This document shows positions 43,185-53,157 of a stretch of 64,000 nucleotides of DNA, piece by piece. Every line of letters begins with the position of its first letter. The stretch's first letter is position 1. The DNA is from Sphingobacterium corticibacterium. GTDB lineage: Bacteria; Bacteroidota; Bacteroidia; Sphingobacteriales; Sphingobacteriaceae. A program made the position numbers and the translations under genes. Location of the stretch: positions 372,001 to 436,000 of the forward strand of contig NZ_SGIT01000003.1 in NCBI RefSeq assembly GCF_004208525.1. Direction: 5' to 3'. The notes beneath the pieces were generated by a model that had not been told where the DNA came from, ran no database searches, and was given only the letters and a program-made list of their open reading frames with translations.

Positions 43185-44738
43185 CTATTTGCTCCCGAAG
43201 AATTTTCGTACGGATACCTGTCCACCTATACTATTGTCAAGTAGTTTACCTTGGTCTACCGCTAGGCGTATGCCCAGAAAGAAATTGTTTTTTAGCTCTC
43301 TTTCACCATCAACAAATGCAGAGAATTGGGAGACCGGGGTGAATGTTTCTTCGTGGGGTTCCTGCCATCTGTCGCCCGTTGATTTTCCATAAACGCTGGT
43401 CGCAAACGTTCCGTAATGCTTCGCATAGGTCAACTTTCCGGATACATTCCACCGATATATACGACCTCGGGTCGCAAGATGTCCTGCTACGACACGGTTA
43501 CTGATAAAGTAGTCTACAGGGTCGTGTGCCTGCCCTTCTCTAACTGTATGCGCAGGCACAATCAATGGTGTACCTACACCTTGCGACTTATAAGACCAAC
43601 CTTCTGTATAGTAATAATTGTTATAATAATCCTCATCCCCGGACGCGGTCGGTTTTGACCAAGGATATCCAGCCTGATCCTTCGAATAGAAAAATTCGAA
43701 TAGCAACTTCTGCCAATCCCAGTTTTTATTAGTCGTATTATATTGCTTATTCGTTAAGGTAATGCCATTAAGCCCATCCGCAATATTCGCTAACTTGGAT
43801 ATGGCACCGACCTCGTAAACATTCTGTCGATAAGCCAAAAGCTGTACTTGATCCCAATCGTAGGAAAAACCTAAATCAACGGATCCTTGTTGATTTCCTA
43901 ATTTTGATGTTGGAATTCCTTCCGCCCCATAAGCCTTGCCCCACAATACATACCATAAGGTTTCCGTTGTGCTGAGGTTATAAGCACTACCATATACCTT
44001 TTTTTCACTACCCCATTGCACCTGATGATTGATCCCTCCATAGAAGTTAACTCGCCAATGTGATTTACCAAGCCGTCCATATAAGGATTTTTGGTGAAGT
44101 AACGTCGGCATATTATTATTCGAAGCCGGAGTCAAAAACACATTTTTACTGATCGGCATTTTTCCCATATACCCATTTGCAAAGTTCCCTTTAAAGGAAA
44201 AAAGTCCATCAAACCAAGGTAAACGATAATATTCCGGTATCCGGATATCTAACATGGGCACACCCAAAGCGTTCCCCGATACAGCAAAATTCCCCGAACT
44301 TAATAAGGTATCTCCGTTTAGACCCATAGCATCTTTCGTCCGGCCCAACTTTGCCTCAAACATAGCGTAGCGTGCTTTGACATGGGCATCAATCAGTTGT
44401 ACCTGTGCTTTACTCCCAATATTTGTACGCGCCTCCAAACTGTAGCCCCAATCCCACAAAGAGGTTATCTTATCTGTAGGTTCAGTCCACTCCCCTTGTA
44501 TCGCATAATTTTTTGCCGCGCGCACCAACAATCCTCCTGACGTACCGTCCAACGGGATAGAACCAAATTGGTTAGAACGCATCCAGAAGGGCACAACGTC
44601 ATTACTTGTATAGCCCGCTAAAAGACTTACATCTATGTATTGTCGGGTAGTGTCTGTCTGTGCATATATCCGTATGTCCACCCCTATCCAAAGTAGGAAA
44701 ATTAATAAGACAGATGCAAAAAATTGACTTCTTTTCAT
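43185..44738 (-). CDS. wzi: Wzi-family capsule assembly outer-membrane protein
   Basis: 517 aa with an N-terminal signal peptide ending IYAQ and a beta-barrel pattern of alternating aromatic strands. The start of the mature part (SLLAGYTSNDVVPFWMRSNQFGSIP) is typical of Bacteroidota Wzi-like proteins. In E. coli Wzi is a surface lectin that anchors group 1 capsule. Here it would hold the product of this operon at the cell surface. Confidence 0.88.
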   Translation of the reverse strand: MKRSQFFASVLLIFLLWIGVDIRIYAQTDTTRQYIDVSLLAGYTSNDVVPFWMRSNQFGSIPLDGTSGGLLVRAAKNYAIQGEWTEPTDKITSLWDWGYSLEARTNIGSKAQVQLIDAHVKARYAMFEAKLGRTKDAMGLNGDTLLSSGNFAVSGNALGVPMLDIRIPEYYRLPWFDGLFSFKGNFANGYMGKMPISKNVFLTPASNNNMPTLLHQKSLYGRLGKSHWRVNFYGGINHQVQWGSEKKVYGSAYNLSTTETLWYVLWGKAYGAEGIPTSKLGNQQGSVDLGFSYDWDQVQLLAYRQNVYEVGAISKLANIADGLNGITLTNKQYNTTNKNWDWQKLLFEFFYSKDQAGYPWSKPTASGDEDYYNNYYYTEGWSYKSQGVGTPLIVPAHTVREGQAHDPVDYFISNRVVAGHLATRGRIYRWNVSGKLTYAKHYGTFATSVYGKSTGDRWQEPHEETFTPVSQFSAFVDGERELKNNFFLGIRLAVDQGKLLDNSIGGQVSVRKFFGSK

Positions 44739-44758
44739 ATCTAAGATGTTTTATAATC

Positions 44759-45616
44759 TTAAAACAATTTCATTAGATAACTTCCATAACCACTCTTTAT
44801 CAATGACTTAGCCACGGACCTCAATTGCTCTTTGTCAATCCAACCCATACGATATGCCACTTCTTCTATTGCCCCAACCTTCATTCCCTGTCGTTCCTCT
44901 ATTACCTGTACGAATTGTCCGGCCTGCATCAGGGATTGAATAGTTCCCGTATCCAACCAAGCGGTACCCCTGTCGAAAACACCTACGGATAACCTTCCCC
45001 TTTTTAAATATTCCTTATTCACATCCGTAATTTCCAGTTCACCACGCGGCGAAGGTTGTATGTTTTTTGCAATCTCCACCACATCGTTATCGTAGAAGTA
45101 AAGTCCCGGTACCGCATAGTTCGATTTAGGCTCGGTTGGCTTTTCCTCGATAGACACTACTTTGTTTTCCCTATCAAACTCTACCACACCATAACGCTCC
45201 GGATCGTGCACCGGGTATGCAAAAACGCAACCTCCGTCAGGATCTGCACAGGATTGCAGAAGCTTCGACATCCCAGACCCGTAAAAAATATTATCTCCCA
45301 AGATCAAGGCGACTTTGTCCTGTCCGATGAATTCCTCCCCAAGAATAAAAGCCTGTGCCAACCCGTCGGGTGAGGGCTGCACTTTATACGAAAACTTACA
45401 ACCGATATGCGAACCATCGCCTAAAAGCTTTTCAAAATGAGGAAGATCCTGCGGCGTGGAGATGATCAATATTTCATTGATCCCTGCCAGCATCAGCGTC
45501 GACAAGGGATAGTAAATCATAGGCTTGTCATACACCGGCATCAACTGCTTCGAGACAGCCAGTGTCAATGGGTGCAATCGTGTGCCAGATCCTCCGGCAA
45601 GTATGATTCCTTTCAT
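44759..45616 (-). CDS. rfbA: Glucose-1-phosphate thymidylyltransferase
   Basis: 285 aa. GGSGTRLHPLTLAVSKQLMPVYDKP signature region (quoted in part: GGSGTRLHPLT), LILGDNIFYG, and EEVAYRMGWI near the end. First step of dTDP-L-rhamnose synthesis: dTTP plus glucose-1-phosphate to dTDP-glucose. Four nt from rfbD. Part of the order rfbB-rfbC-rfbD-rfbA. Confidence 0.96.
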   Translation of the reverse strand: MKGIILAGGSGTRLHPLTLAVSKQLMPVYDKPMIYYPLSTLMLAGINEILIISTPQDLPHFEKLLGDGSHIGCKFSYKVQPSPDGLAQAFILGEEFIGQDKVALILGDNIFYGSGMSKLLQSCADPDGGCVFAYPVHDPERYGVVEFDRENKVVSIEEKPTEPKSNYAVPGLYFYDNDVVEIAKNIQPSPRGELEITDVNKEYLKRGRLSVGVFDRGTAWLDTGTIQSLMQAGQFVQVIEERQGMKVGAIEEVAYRMGWIDKEQLRSVAKSLIKSGYGSYLMKLF

Positions 45617-45620
45617 TTGC

Positions 45621-46484
45621 TTATTTATTTTCAGTGTTCAACTTATATAACATCTCCTTGAGGCTATCCTTCCAGAAAGGTACATTTAAACCAAACTGTT
45701 GCCTGATCTTACTTTTATCCAGTAATGAATATTTCGGTCTCTTGGCCGGTGTTGGGTACTGGTCGGTCGCAATCGCATTTATCTCACAGTTCAGCCCTTG
45801 GAGTTCCTGGATAGCGATGGCGAAATCATACCATGAAATCTCTCCCTCATTTGAAAAGTGGTAGATACCCTTTTCCCATTTATCGCTGTGCACGATGGTC
45901 AAGATCGCGGTAGCCAGATCTTTTGCATAGGTCGGTGAACCGATCTGGTCGGCGATAACCCCGATTGAATCCCTGTCGGTCATCAGGCGAATCATCGTTT
46001 TCACGAAGTTTGCTCCATAGCTAGAATAAACCCATGCCGTGCGGATAACCACCGCATCGGCTCCTGATCGGATGATCGCTTGTTCACCTTTTTCTTTTGT
46101 TAAACCGTATACGTTGATCGGATCGGTAGGTTCACCCTCCTTTAAAGGCGTACTACTGTTACCTTGAAAGACATAATCGGTCGATACATGCACCAACCTC
46201 TTTCCATTCTCTTTTGCCCAATCTGCCATAGCGGCTACAGCCAAGTGGTTGATCCTGTCCACCAGTTCGGGCTCCGACTCCGCTTTATCTACTGCCGTAT
46301 ATGCACCCGCACTAACGATAACATCAGGCTGCTGTTCGTCCAGCACGACAGTGACCCTCTGTATATCATCTAAGGGCATCTCCTGTATGTCCACAAACAC
46401 AAAAGTATCTGCTGTATATTTCTCGTGCTGATCCCGGATTTCCGAACCGAGCTGACCGGATGCACCTGTTACTAATATCTTCAT
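45621..46484 (-). CDS. rfbD: dTDP-4-dehydrorhamnose reductase
   Basis: 287 aa. NAD(P)-binding GASGQLG, STDYVFQG, and YGLTKEKGEQ (YxxxK) with RTAWVYSSYGANFVKTM. Last step of dTDP-L-rhamnose synthesis. Overall length matches RfbD. Confidence 0.95.
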   Translation of the reverse strand: MKILVTGASGQLGSEIRDQHEKYTADTFVFVDIQEMPLDDIQRVTVVLDEQQPDVIVSAGAYTAVDKAESEPELVDRINHLAVAAMADWAKENGKRLVHVSTDYVFQGNSSTPLKEGEPTDPINVYGLTKEKGEQAIIRSGADAVVIRTAWVYSSYGANFVKTMIRLMTDRDSIGVIADQIGSPTYAKDLATAILTIVHSDKWEKGIYHFSNEGEISWYDFAIAIQELQGLNCEINAIATDQYPTPAKRPKYSLLDKSKIRQQFGLNVPFWKDSLKEMLYKLNTENK

Positions 46485-46496
46485 CTTTCTATCTGT

Positions 46497-47045
46497 TTAA
46501 CCGCCAAATACGTCCTTGAAACTGGGTAATACCTGATCCTTGTCGGAGATCAGCAGTTCATCGTGTGGAAGCCCCCAGTCAATCCCCAGGGCAGGGTCGT
46601 CAAACTTTACCCCACATTCCGACGCCTTATTGTAAAAGTTATCACATTTATAAAAAAAGGTTGCCGTCTCGCTCAGTACGACAAATCCGTGCAGAAATCC
46701 CCTTGGCACAAATAGCTGTCGTTGATTTTCTGCCGAAAGCTCCACGGCTACATGCTGTCCGAAAGTCGGCGATTCCGACCGAGCGTCAACCGCCACATCC
46801 AGTACTGTTCCTTGCAGTACTCTGACCAGTTTGGCCTGCGCACTTTCTCCTGCCTGTGCATGTAGCCCCCTCAGAACACCTTTCGTTGAATATGACTGAT
46901 TGTCCTGTACAAAAACTGTTTGTGTATTGGTAAGCTCGTTGAAGATGCGCGCATTGAAACTTTCAAAGAAGTAGCCTCTGCTATCTCCAAATACAGCCGG
47001 CTCCAATATATAGCAGTCTTTTAGTGCTGTTTCCGTTATTTTCAT
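46497..47045 (-). CDS. rfbC: dTDP-4-dehydrorhamnose 3,5-epimerase
   Basis: 182 aa cupin. Signature residues FGDSRGYFFESFN, QDNQSYSTKGVLRGLHAQ, VDARSESPTFG, FVPRGFLHGFVVLSE. Third enzyme of the rhamnose pathway. Nine nt from rfbB. Confidence 0.96.
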   Translation of the reverse strand: MKITETALKDCYILEPAVFGDSRGYFFESFNARIFNELTNTQTVFVQDNQSYSTKGVLRGLHAQAGESAQAKLVRVLQGTVLDVAVDARSESPTFGQHVAVELSAENQRQLFVPRGFLHGFVVLSETATFFYKCDNFYNKASECGVKFDDPALGIDWGLPHDELLISDKDQVLPSFKDVFGG

Positions 47046-47054
47046 TTCCTTTAT

Positions 47055-48107
47055 TTACTTGCTATATTGCTTTTCGTAATACTGTTGATAATCGCCTGAG
47101 GTCACCCTATCCAGCCATTCCTGATTACCCAAAAACCAGTCTATGGTCTTGGACAGTCCCTCTTCAAAGGTCACCGAAGGCTGATAGCCCAGCTCTTGAT
47201 TGATCTTTGTCGCATCGATGGCATAGCGGACATCATGCCCCGGCCTGTCTTTCACGAACGTAATCAGCTCTGCAGACGTGCCTTCCGGGCGTCCCAACTT
47301 TCCATCCATCTGCCTGCACAGTTCTTTCACCAGATCAATATTCTGCCATTCGTTAAAGCCTCCCACATTATATGCTTCACCATTTCTTCCTTTATGGAAC
47401 ACCAGGTCAATGGCCTTTGCATGGTCGATCACGTAGAGCCAGTCCCGCGTATATTTGCCGTCTCCATAGATCGGGAGCGGCTTGTTATTCAGTATATTGT
47501 GGATACAGAGTGGGATCAGCTTTTCTGGAAAGTGATTTGGCCCATAATTATTCGAGCAGTTGGTCAGTACAATGGGCAACCCATAAGTATCATGATAAGC
47601 TCTTACAAAATGGTCGGAAGATGCTTTGGATGCCGAGTAGGGTGAGTGTGGATCATACTTCGTCTCTTCCGTAAACAGACCGGTCTCACCTAATGCGCCG
47701 TAAACTTCATCGGTAGAAACATGGTGAAAGCGTTTACCTTCGTAGCTCTCCTTCCAGATTTCACGCGCAGCATTCAGCAGATTTACTGTACCGATCACGT
47801 TTGTCATAACAAATGCACTCGGATCGGTAATGGAACGATCTACGTGAGATTCCGCGGCGAGATGAATAACCCCGTCCGGCTGGTATTCGCGGAAGATATT
47901 CGATATATGTGTCGCGTCAGTAATATCTGCCTTTATAAAGGTATAGTTGGGTGCATCTTCGACATCTCGTAGGTTCTCAAGGTTACCGGCATAGGTGAGT
48001 GCATCCAGATTGATGACCTGATATTGCGGATACTTGTTAACAAACTCACGCACCACATGCGAACCAATAAAACCGGCTCCACCGGTTACTAAAATAGTCT
48101 TTTTCAT
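47055..48107 (-). CDS. rfbB: dTDP-glucose 4,6-dehydratase
   Basis: 350 aa extended SDR. GGAGFIGSHVV, HLAAESHVDRSI, STDEVYGALG, YSASKAS with catalytic Tyr/Lys, NNYGPNHFPEKLIPL and DWLYVIDHAKA. Second step of the rhamnose pathway. Complete pathway with rfbA, rfbC and rfbD. Confidence 0.97.
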   Translation of the reverse strand: MKKTILVTGGAGFIGSHVVREFVNKYPQYQVINLDALTYAGNLENLRDVEDAPNYTFIKADITDATHISNIFREYQPDGVIHLAAESHVDRSITDPSAFVMTNVIGTVNLLNAAREIWKESYEGKRFHHVSTDEVYGALGETGLFTEETKYDPHSPYSASKASSDHFVRAYHDTYGLPIVLTNCSNNYGPNHFPEKLIPLCIHNILNNKPLPIYGDGKYTRDWLYVIDHAKAIDLVFHKGRNGEAYNVGGFNEWQNIDLVKELCRQMDGKLGRPEGTSAELITFVKDRPGHDVRYAIDATKINQELGYQPSVTFEEGLSKTIDWFLGNQEWLDRVTSGDYQQYYEKQYSK

Positions 48108-48111
48108 AATT

Positions 48112-48861
48112 TTAGGCAGGTCTCTTTTTAATGAAGTAATATTTCGAAAAAATAATCAGGCATTGGCAATTTGTAACGAAATATCGTCTAAATAGCCTTT
48201 TAGGCTCCAATGACAAACGATACAACCATTCTAACCCCAATTTCTGCATCAAAACAGGTGCTCTCTTATTGTTACCGGATAAAAAATCAAACAAACCTCC
48301 ACACGTTTTTATTAATCCTACTTCACAGTTATCTCTAATAAGCAACGAAAATCGCTCCTGCTTTGGTCTTCCTAGTCCCACCCATACAAAATTGGGTCGG
48401 GCACTATTTATATCATTTAGAACTTCCTGTTGATCAGCTTCAGAAAAATATCCGTTCCTATAACCTGCAATCTTAAGGTTGGGATATAGTTTACGAACGT
48501 TACCTATTGTTTTTTGTATTGTAAGCTCATCACCACCTAAAAAATAATGAGACTCGCCACTTTCCTCAGATTGTTCGGCCACATTATGAAACCAGTCTGT
48601 AGTCGCTATACGTTCAGGCAGGGCTTCTTTGCTCAATTTCTTCGATGCACTTACGATCGACATACCATCTGCATGCACATAGTCAGCATTTAAAAATAGC
48701 GTTCTGAAATCTGCATCATTATGAAATTTAGCAAGACTCTCTCCATTCAATGAAAAAGAAATAATTTTATTAAATCGATGAGAAATATCGATAGCAAAAG
48801 CAGCGAACTCATCTTTGGAAAGACAAACTAACTCTGTCCCACAAAATCGAATTGTTTTCAT
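48112..48861 (-). CDS. WecG/TagA/CpsF-family glycosyltransferase
   Basis: 249 aa GT26. Motifs: ISFSLNGESLAKF, NADYVHADGMSIV, YFLGG, VWVGLGRPKQE, CGGLFDFLSG and GLEWLYRL. These enzymes transfer N-acetylmannosamine(uronate) or a similar sugar to a lipid-linked first sugar. A basic C-terminal tail may associate with the membrane. Four nt before rfbB. Confidence 0.93.
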   Translation of the reverse strand: MKTIRFCGTELVCLSKDEFAAFAIDISHRFNKIISFSLNGESLAKFHNDADFRTLFLNADYVHADGMSIVSASKKLSKEALPERIATTDWFHNVAEQSEESGESHYFLGGDELTIQKTIGNVRKLYPNLKIAGYRNGYFSEADQQEVLNDINSARPNFVWVGLGRPKQERFSLLIRDNCEVGLIKTCGGLFDFLSGNNKRAPVLMQKLGLEWLYRLSLEPKRLFRRYFVTNCQCLIIFSKYYFIKKRPA

Positions 48862-48926
48862 TTTTAATCTATTTGGTAGTTAGTGGATTCCGTAATTCAC
48901 GGAAATTAAAGCTGTTGGGATAAGTT

Positions 48927-49964
48927 TTATAGCCAATAAGCATCTTTAATGATATCTATTGTTTTCATTTCAAGATTTTCCAATTTGTCTTTTTCTAAAA
49001 TTAAGGCACACTCATGATAGGTGGCCAATGCACCTGGTACTTTATGCAATGTATACCCCTCAAGATTGGCATTTTTATAAAATGATTCTATATCGTCCAT
49101 CATTTGAGTCGCCCTATCTTTTAACCCGTTTAGATCAATCTTACTATCATTAGCAAAGGCTGTTCTTGCAATTTGCACAATATCAAAATCTAGACAATAC
49201 GGTACCTTTTCCATAAACGGCGTATGCTTTTTAAACAGCCTGATAGACTCATTAAGCAACCAATCGTTACCAACATATTTTTGGTCGGTAAAATGATTAA
49301 TCCACAATATATGCGCGACACCTCCTAAATCACCCAATTCCGGGTCGTGTCTTAGCTTATAGAACTTCTTGAATATTTGCTGAAATAATTCTATCTTATA
49401 AAGCTTAATCAATCCAGTTGATTGAGAGAGTAATTGTGTATTTATGACCTTCAAAACAGATTTTGCGGTACTCCTAAAATATCCTGCCTGTTCAAGTGAA
49501 GAATCCCCTAAAGAAAAAAGTATAGAAGGAATACCACCGATCCAATGACTTACCCGCCAATTGTGATGAGATAACCACGCTGGATATTTTGGCAGAAATT
49601 TTTTCTCATCTATAAGCTCTCCAATGTTAAGTTTTCTTTTGACAAACAATCTTGGGTATAAATCGATATTATACAGTTTAATTATATTCAATGTCCCCAG
49701 CAAATAAGCAAAATTATGTACAGACAATTTTTCTTTTTTATCGGTTACTTCTAAACTTTGCCAACCAGGAAGATCATAGCGTTCTAATTCCTCAACAAAT
49801 GCATTACAGGATTCTATTTTTATTTCATTTAATCTACCTATTAAATGAAGGCTGTATATCATATCACAAAAATCCTGAATAGGTCTATTAGGGATTTGTT
49901 CATCATGAAGCCAAAAGCCTACCAAATCGTTATGATATTTTTTAAGATAATTGTCGAAAACCAT
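48927..49964 (-). CDS. Uncharacterised EPS-locus protein, probable alpha/alpha fold
   Basis: 345 aa from the ATG at 49964 (TTG 49985 upstream would overlap). No signal peptide, all-helical pattern with HHNWRVSHWIGGIP, GDLGGVAHILWINHF and YCLDFDIVQIARTA spaced like turns of an alpha/alpha toroid. No catalytic motif is recognised. Located between two glycosyltransferase genes, so it probably modifies the repeat unit or assists export; function unknown. Confidence 0.75.
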   Translation of the reverse strand: MVFDNYLKKYHNDLVGFWLHDEQIPNRPIQDFCDMIYSLHLIGRLNEIKIESCNAFVEELERYDLPGWQSLEVTDKKEKLSVHNFAYLLGTLNIIKLYNIDLYPRLFVKRKLNIGELIDEKKFLPKYPAWLSHHNWRVSHWIGGIPSILFSLGDSSLEQAGYFRSTAKSVLKVINTQLLSQSTGLIKLYKIELFQQIFKKFYKLRHDPELGDLGGVAHILWINHFTDQKYVGNDWLLNESIRLFKKHTPFMEKVPYCLDFDIVQIARTAFANDSKIDLNGLKDRATQMMDDIESFYKNANLEGYTLHKVPGALATYHECALILEKDKLENLEMKTIDIIKDAYWL

Positions 49965-49987
49965 TTCTATAGTATGTTTTAGCAATA

Positions 49988-50908
49988 TTATTTACTTTTT
50001 TTAGATATATATTTATCGGCTAATTTCCTGTATAGCTTTTGTGGAAAAAACACTTGAAATCCTACAATTAATGCGTGCTTTATACCGTAACTATTGCTTA
50101 ACAGAGCCGGAACATATCTTACAAATGCCTTTCCATACCTTCCCTGCTGGGCATAAGCTTTCGCCACAAACCAACCTCTATACGCTAAGTATGCTTTTTT
50201 TGTCAGCAAAGGTTTTACACTTTCCACCCATTTCTCGCGTATATCAGGTCGTGATTTCGAGGATATTCTATTAACATCAAAAACATCCCTCCATATCACG
50301 GAAGGCTTTTCTTTCATAAAAAAAGATGCTCCCGCTGCAGCCAACCTCACCGCAAAATCCATATCTTGCCCAAAAGGTAACTCATCATCAAATCGTACTT
50401 TACGAGCTAATTCGGTTGGTAATACTAATGTAGATGTCTGCAAAAAACCTTTATGCCTAAAAAGATAATCAGACATATGTTCATCTTCTTTGATACCTCT
50501 AGGTGGCTTTAAAAAGGTATTACCTTCTCCACGGTCGACTACTATTTTCGCGTACACCACCGTATCAGGATCATTAAGTAATACCGCGGCTGACGTGGAG
50601 AGATGATCGTTCATAAACACATCATCAGAATCTAGGAAAGCAACATATTTTCCCAAGGCGACTTCGACACCGTGATTGCGTGCCACATTCGCCCCTGCAT
50701 TTTCTTGATAAATATAACGGATTCTCGGGTCTTGCATTTCTGCGACCTTTTTTGCAGATTCGTCCTTCGAACCATCATCGACAACGATAACCTCAAAGGT
50801 CTTTTCTGTATCCTGATCCAACACCGATTGTATCGTATTTTGGATAAGGTTTTCCCGGTTGTACAACGGGATGACTACGGAAAAATAAGGGCGTTCTGTA
50901 TCTGACAT
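49988..50908 (-). CDS. GT2-family glycosyltransferase
   Basis: 306 aa. YFSVVIPLYNRENLI, VVDDGSKDES, AFLDSDDVF (DxD) and a C-terminal extension of about 100 aa with amphipathic helices. GT-A inverting enzyme adding one sugar to the lipid-linked repeat unit on the cytoplasmic side. Confidence 0.93.
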   Translation of the reverse strand: MSDTERPYFSVVIPLYNRENLIQNTIQSVLDQDTEKTFEVIVVDDGSKDESAKKVAEMQDPRIRYIYQENAGANVARNHGVEVALGKYVAFLDSDDVFMNDHLSTSAAVLLNDPDTVVYAKIVVDRGEGNTFLKPPRGIKEDEHMSDYLFRHKGFLQTSTLVLPTELARKVRFDDELPFGQDMDFAVRLAAAGASFFMKEKPSVIWRDVFDVNRISSKSRPDIREKWVESVKPLLTKKAYLAYRGWFVAKAYAQQGRYGKAFVRYVPALLSNSYGIKHALIVGFQVFFPQKLYRKLADKYISKKSK

Positions 50909-50918
50909 AATATTCCTG

Positions 50919-52013
50919 CTATTTTACGAATTTGTTTATCGCATTTTTCAACGCTTTTATATACCCTTTTCCGAATTTCAAATCGGGCTCCATATAATTT
51001 CCCTCCGCCCATTCATTCCAAGATTTAAGAAAGATTAACTGGTCATCGTTGTCTTTTTCTCTAACGGAATCCAAAATTTGTACTACATGTTCCTCAAATA
51101 AATCCGGAGTAGAGTTATGCAATATGGTTCCAGCTTTACCAACCCTTGGACTATGATCCCAATTGGGAATTATTGTAGGGTATACCGTTTTTTCTTTAAA
51201 TTTATCTGAAAGCCACGTTTTCATAGCTTTTCGATATTGTACGACGTTAATTGGTATAGGAGAAAAATAAGAAATCCACCTCACGTAACGGTTATAGTTA
51301 CCTAGAAAAGCATTATTTTTTAAGTTGAGATTTATACCATCGCATTGTGTATATGGATCATCCTTTAGTTTAGCACTATCCGTCAGATTTGCTACAAAAT
51401 AAAATGCAGGAAGTCCGTTTTCTGCTGCCAGCTTATTCCAAATTTCTTTAAATTCTCCAAAATTCGGAATAGAAGACAAGTCGTAAATATAAAATAGCAA
51501 ACGTCCCTTTACTTTATAATATCTTCTATCTTTAAATGTGGGCAGCATGGTATAGAAATGCTGCTTGTAATCGTCTACTCCCGGGTATAATTGCTTTTTT
51601 AATAAAGACACGGACAATCTATTCGCATCGACATTCCAATCCTTTTTCGACCAATCATGATTTGCCCACCCAAGACAAAACGGAAAATCAGGATTACCAC
51701 TTTCGACAACTTCTCTCAACGGCTGTTCTAACAATTGGTCACCATTGCCGAACCAATAATGCCAATAACAAAACGCCGAAACACCCGCCTCCCTTGCTAA
51801 TTCTGCTTGCTGAACACGCACATCTTCAATCCGTAGGTCATAGTATCCCAAATCTGCTGGTATTCTAGGCTGATAATGTCCTCGGTAATATTTTCTAGCT
51901 TTACCGACATTTGTCCATTCAGTAAAACCTTTTCCCCACCACTCGTCATTTTCCTTAACTGGGTGAAATTGAGGCAAATAAAATGCTATTATTTGGGGTT
52001 TAATATCCTTCAT
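50919..52013 (-). CDS. WbsX-like / GH99-like glycan-synthesis protein
   Basis: 364 aa. IIAFYLPQFHPVKENDEWWG, GFTEWTNVGKARKYYRGHYQ, FCYWHYWFG, CLGWANHDW, LKSWNEWAEGNYMEPD: diagnostic of WbsX/GH99-like proteins common in O-antigen and capsule loci. The fold is that of endo-mannosidases, but in these loci it is assumed to act as a glycosyltransferase. Overlaps the next GT4 gene by 14 nt. Confidence 0.9.
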   Translation of the reverse strand: MKDIKPQIIAFYLPQFHPVKENDEWWGKGFTEWTNVGKARKYYRGHYQPRIPADLGYYDLRIEDVRVQQAELAREAGVSAFCYWHYWFGNGDQLLEQPLREVVESGNPDFPFCLGWANHDWSKKDWNVDANRLSVSLLKKQLYPGVDDYKQHFYTMLPTFKDRRYYKVKGRLLFYIYDLSSIPNFGEFKEIWNKLAAENGLPAFYFVANLTDSAKLKDDPYTQCDGINLNLKNNAFLGNYNRYVRWISYFSPIPINVVQYRKAMKTWLSDKFKEKTVYPTIIPNWDHSPRVGKAGTILHNSTPDLFEEHVVQILDSVREKDNDDQLIFLKSWNEWAEGNYMEPDLKFGKGYIKALKNAINKFVK

Positions 52014-53157
52014 AATTCTTTAATATTTTCAGATAGTGATTATATATATTTGTCGAATGATTCTGAGTTGTAAAGTTCGATTTTGCATATTTATATGCTT
52101 TTTTTACTTGCTTTACATAATACGAGGAACCATGCGTCATTACATCTCGCAGAGCCTGATCAAGTTCTTGGTTATCATTAAATAATATCCCTAAACCGCG
52201 GTTTGCAAGGATTTCCTGTGTACCTCCAGAATTCCTCCCGATAACCAAGCACTTATTGAACATTGCTTCAACTGTAATAAAGCCAAAACCTTCCTTATAT
52301 GAAGGTACTATTAATGCAGAGGCTTGAGCCATTAGTTTATAGCGATCCGAACGATACCCCAGAAATTTAATGCGATCTTCCAATTTATTTACTTTCACTA
52401 AATTCTTTAAGCTTTCTACATATTTCTTATCTCCTTCTCCAGCGATATAAAGTTCGTATTCCGGATCTGTATCAGAGGTTCGGACAAAGCTGTTAAGTAA
52501 ATCTTCAATCCCCTTCGTTTTTAAAATGCGTCCTACATATAAAAGTTGCTTTTTCTTTTGTATATCGTGCGGAGTAAAATCTTCAGACATTACACCATCA
52601 TAGATAACCTTTCCATATGCGTCATCCATATCAAAATAATTGAAAAGATCCTTTGATATTGAAATACAATGGGAATGTTGCAACTTAGAAGAAAACGACT
52701 GTTTTGATGGAAAAGGGAAATATCTATAATCTGCTATTTGATATTCTCTTATATGCCAAACGTGGGGTATATTAAGCTTTCTGGCAATAACACTTCCCAC
52801 ATGAATTGGACCTACGTTCGTATGGATTATATCAGGAGAAACATCTTTTACGAGTTTAATCAATTCTCGTTCGCCTCTCATTCGCATTAAATTAAATATA
52901 CGAGGTATAAATAAAACAATATCAAAAAGGCTTCTAATTTTAGGGTAAATAGCAAAGCCAAAATTATGTTGATAATTTTCGATTCCGTTTTTTTCTAACC
53001 ATCTAACAAACTCGCCTTCTTTTCGATACACAACGATTGGTCGAACCGTATAGTTATCATGCAAATCATTTATTAAGTTTTTGAGTGCGATATTCGAACC
53101 ATACATTTTTGTATCAAAAACTAAAAATAGAACTGTAAGTTGTCGATTAAGCTTCAT
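52000..53157 (-). CDS. GT4-family glycosyltransferase
   Basis: 385 aa from the ATG at 53157. N-terminal MYGSNIALKNLIND (acceptor domain), HVWHIREYQIADY, LLYVGRILKTKGIEDLL and VPSYKEGFGFITVEAMFNKC (EX7E motif). GT-B retaining enzyme. Overlaps both neighbours by 11-14 nt. Confidence 0.93.
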   Translation of the reverse strand: MKLNRQLTVLFLVFDTKMYGSNIALKNLINDLHDNYTVRPIVVYRKEGEFVRWLEKNGIENYQHNFGFAIYPKIRSLFDIVLFIPRIFNLMRMRGERELIKLVKDVSPDIIHTNVGPIHVGSVIARKLNIPHVWHIREYQIADYRYFPFPSKQSFSSKLQHSHCISISKDLFNYFDMDDAYGKVIYDGVMSEDFTPHDIQKKKQLLYVGRILKTKGIEDLLNSFVRTSDTDPEYELYIAGEGDKKYVESLKNLVKVNKLEDRIKFLGYRSDRYKLMAQASALIVPSYKEGFGFITVEAMFNKCLVIGRNSGGTQEILANRGLGILFNDNQELDQALRDVMTHGSSYYVKQVKKAYKYAKSNFTTQNHSTNIYNHYLKILKNYEGY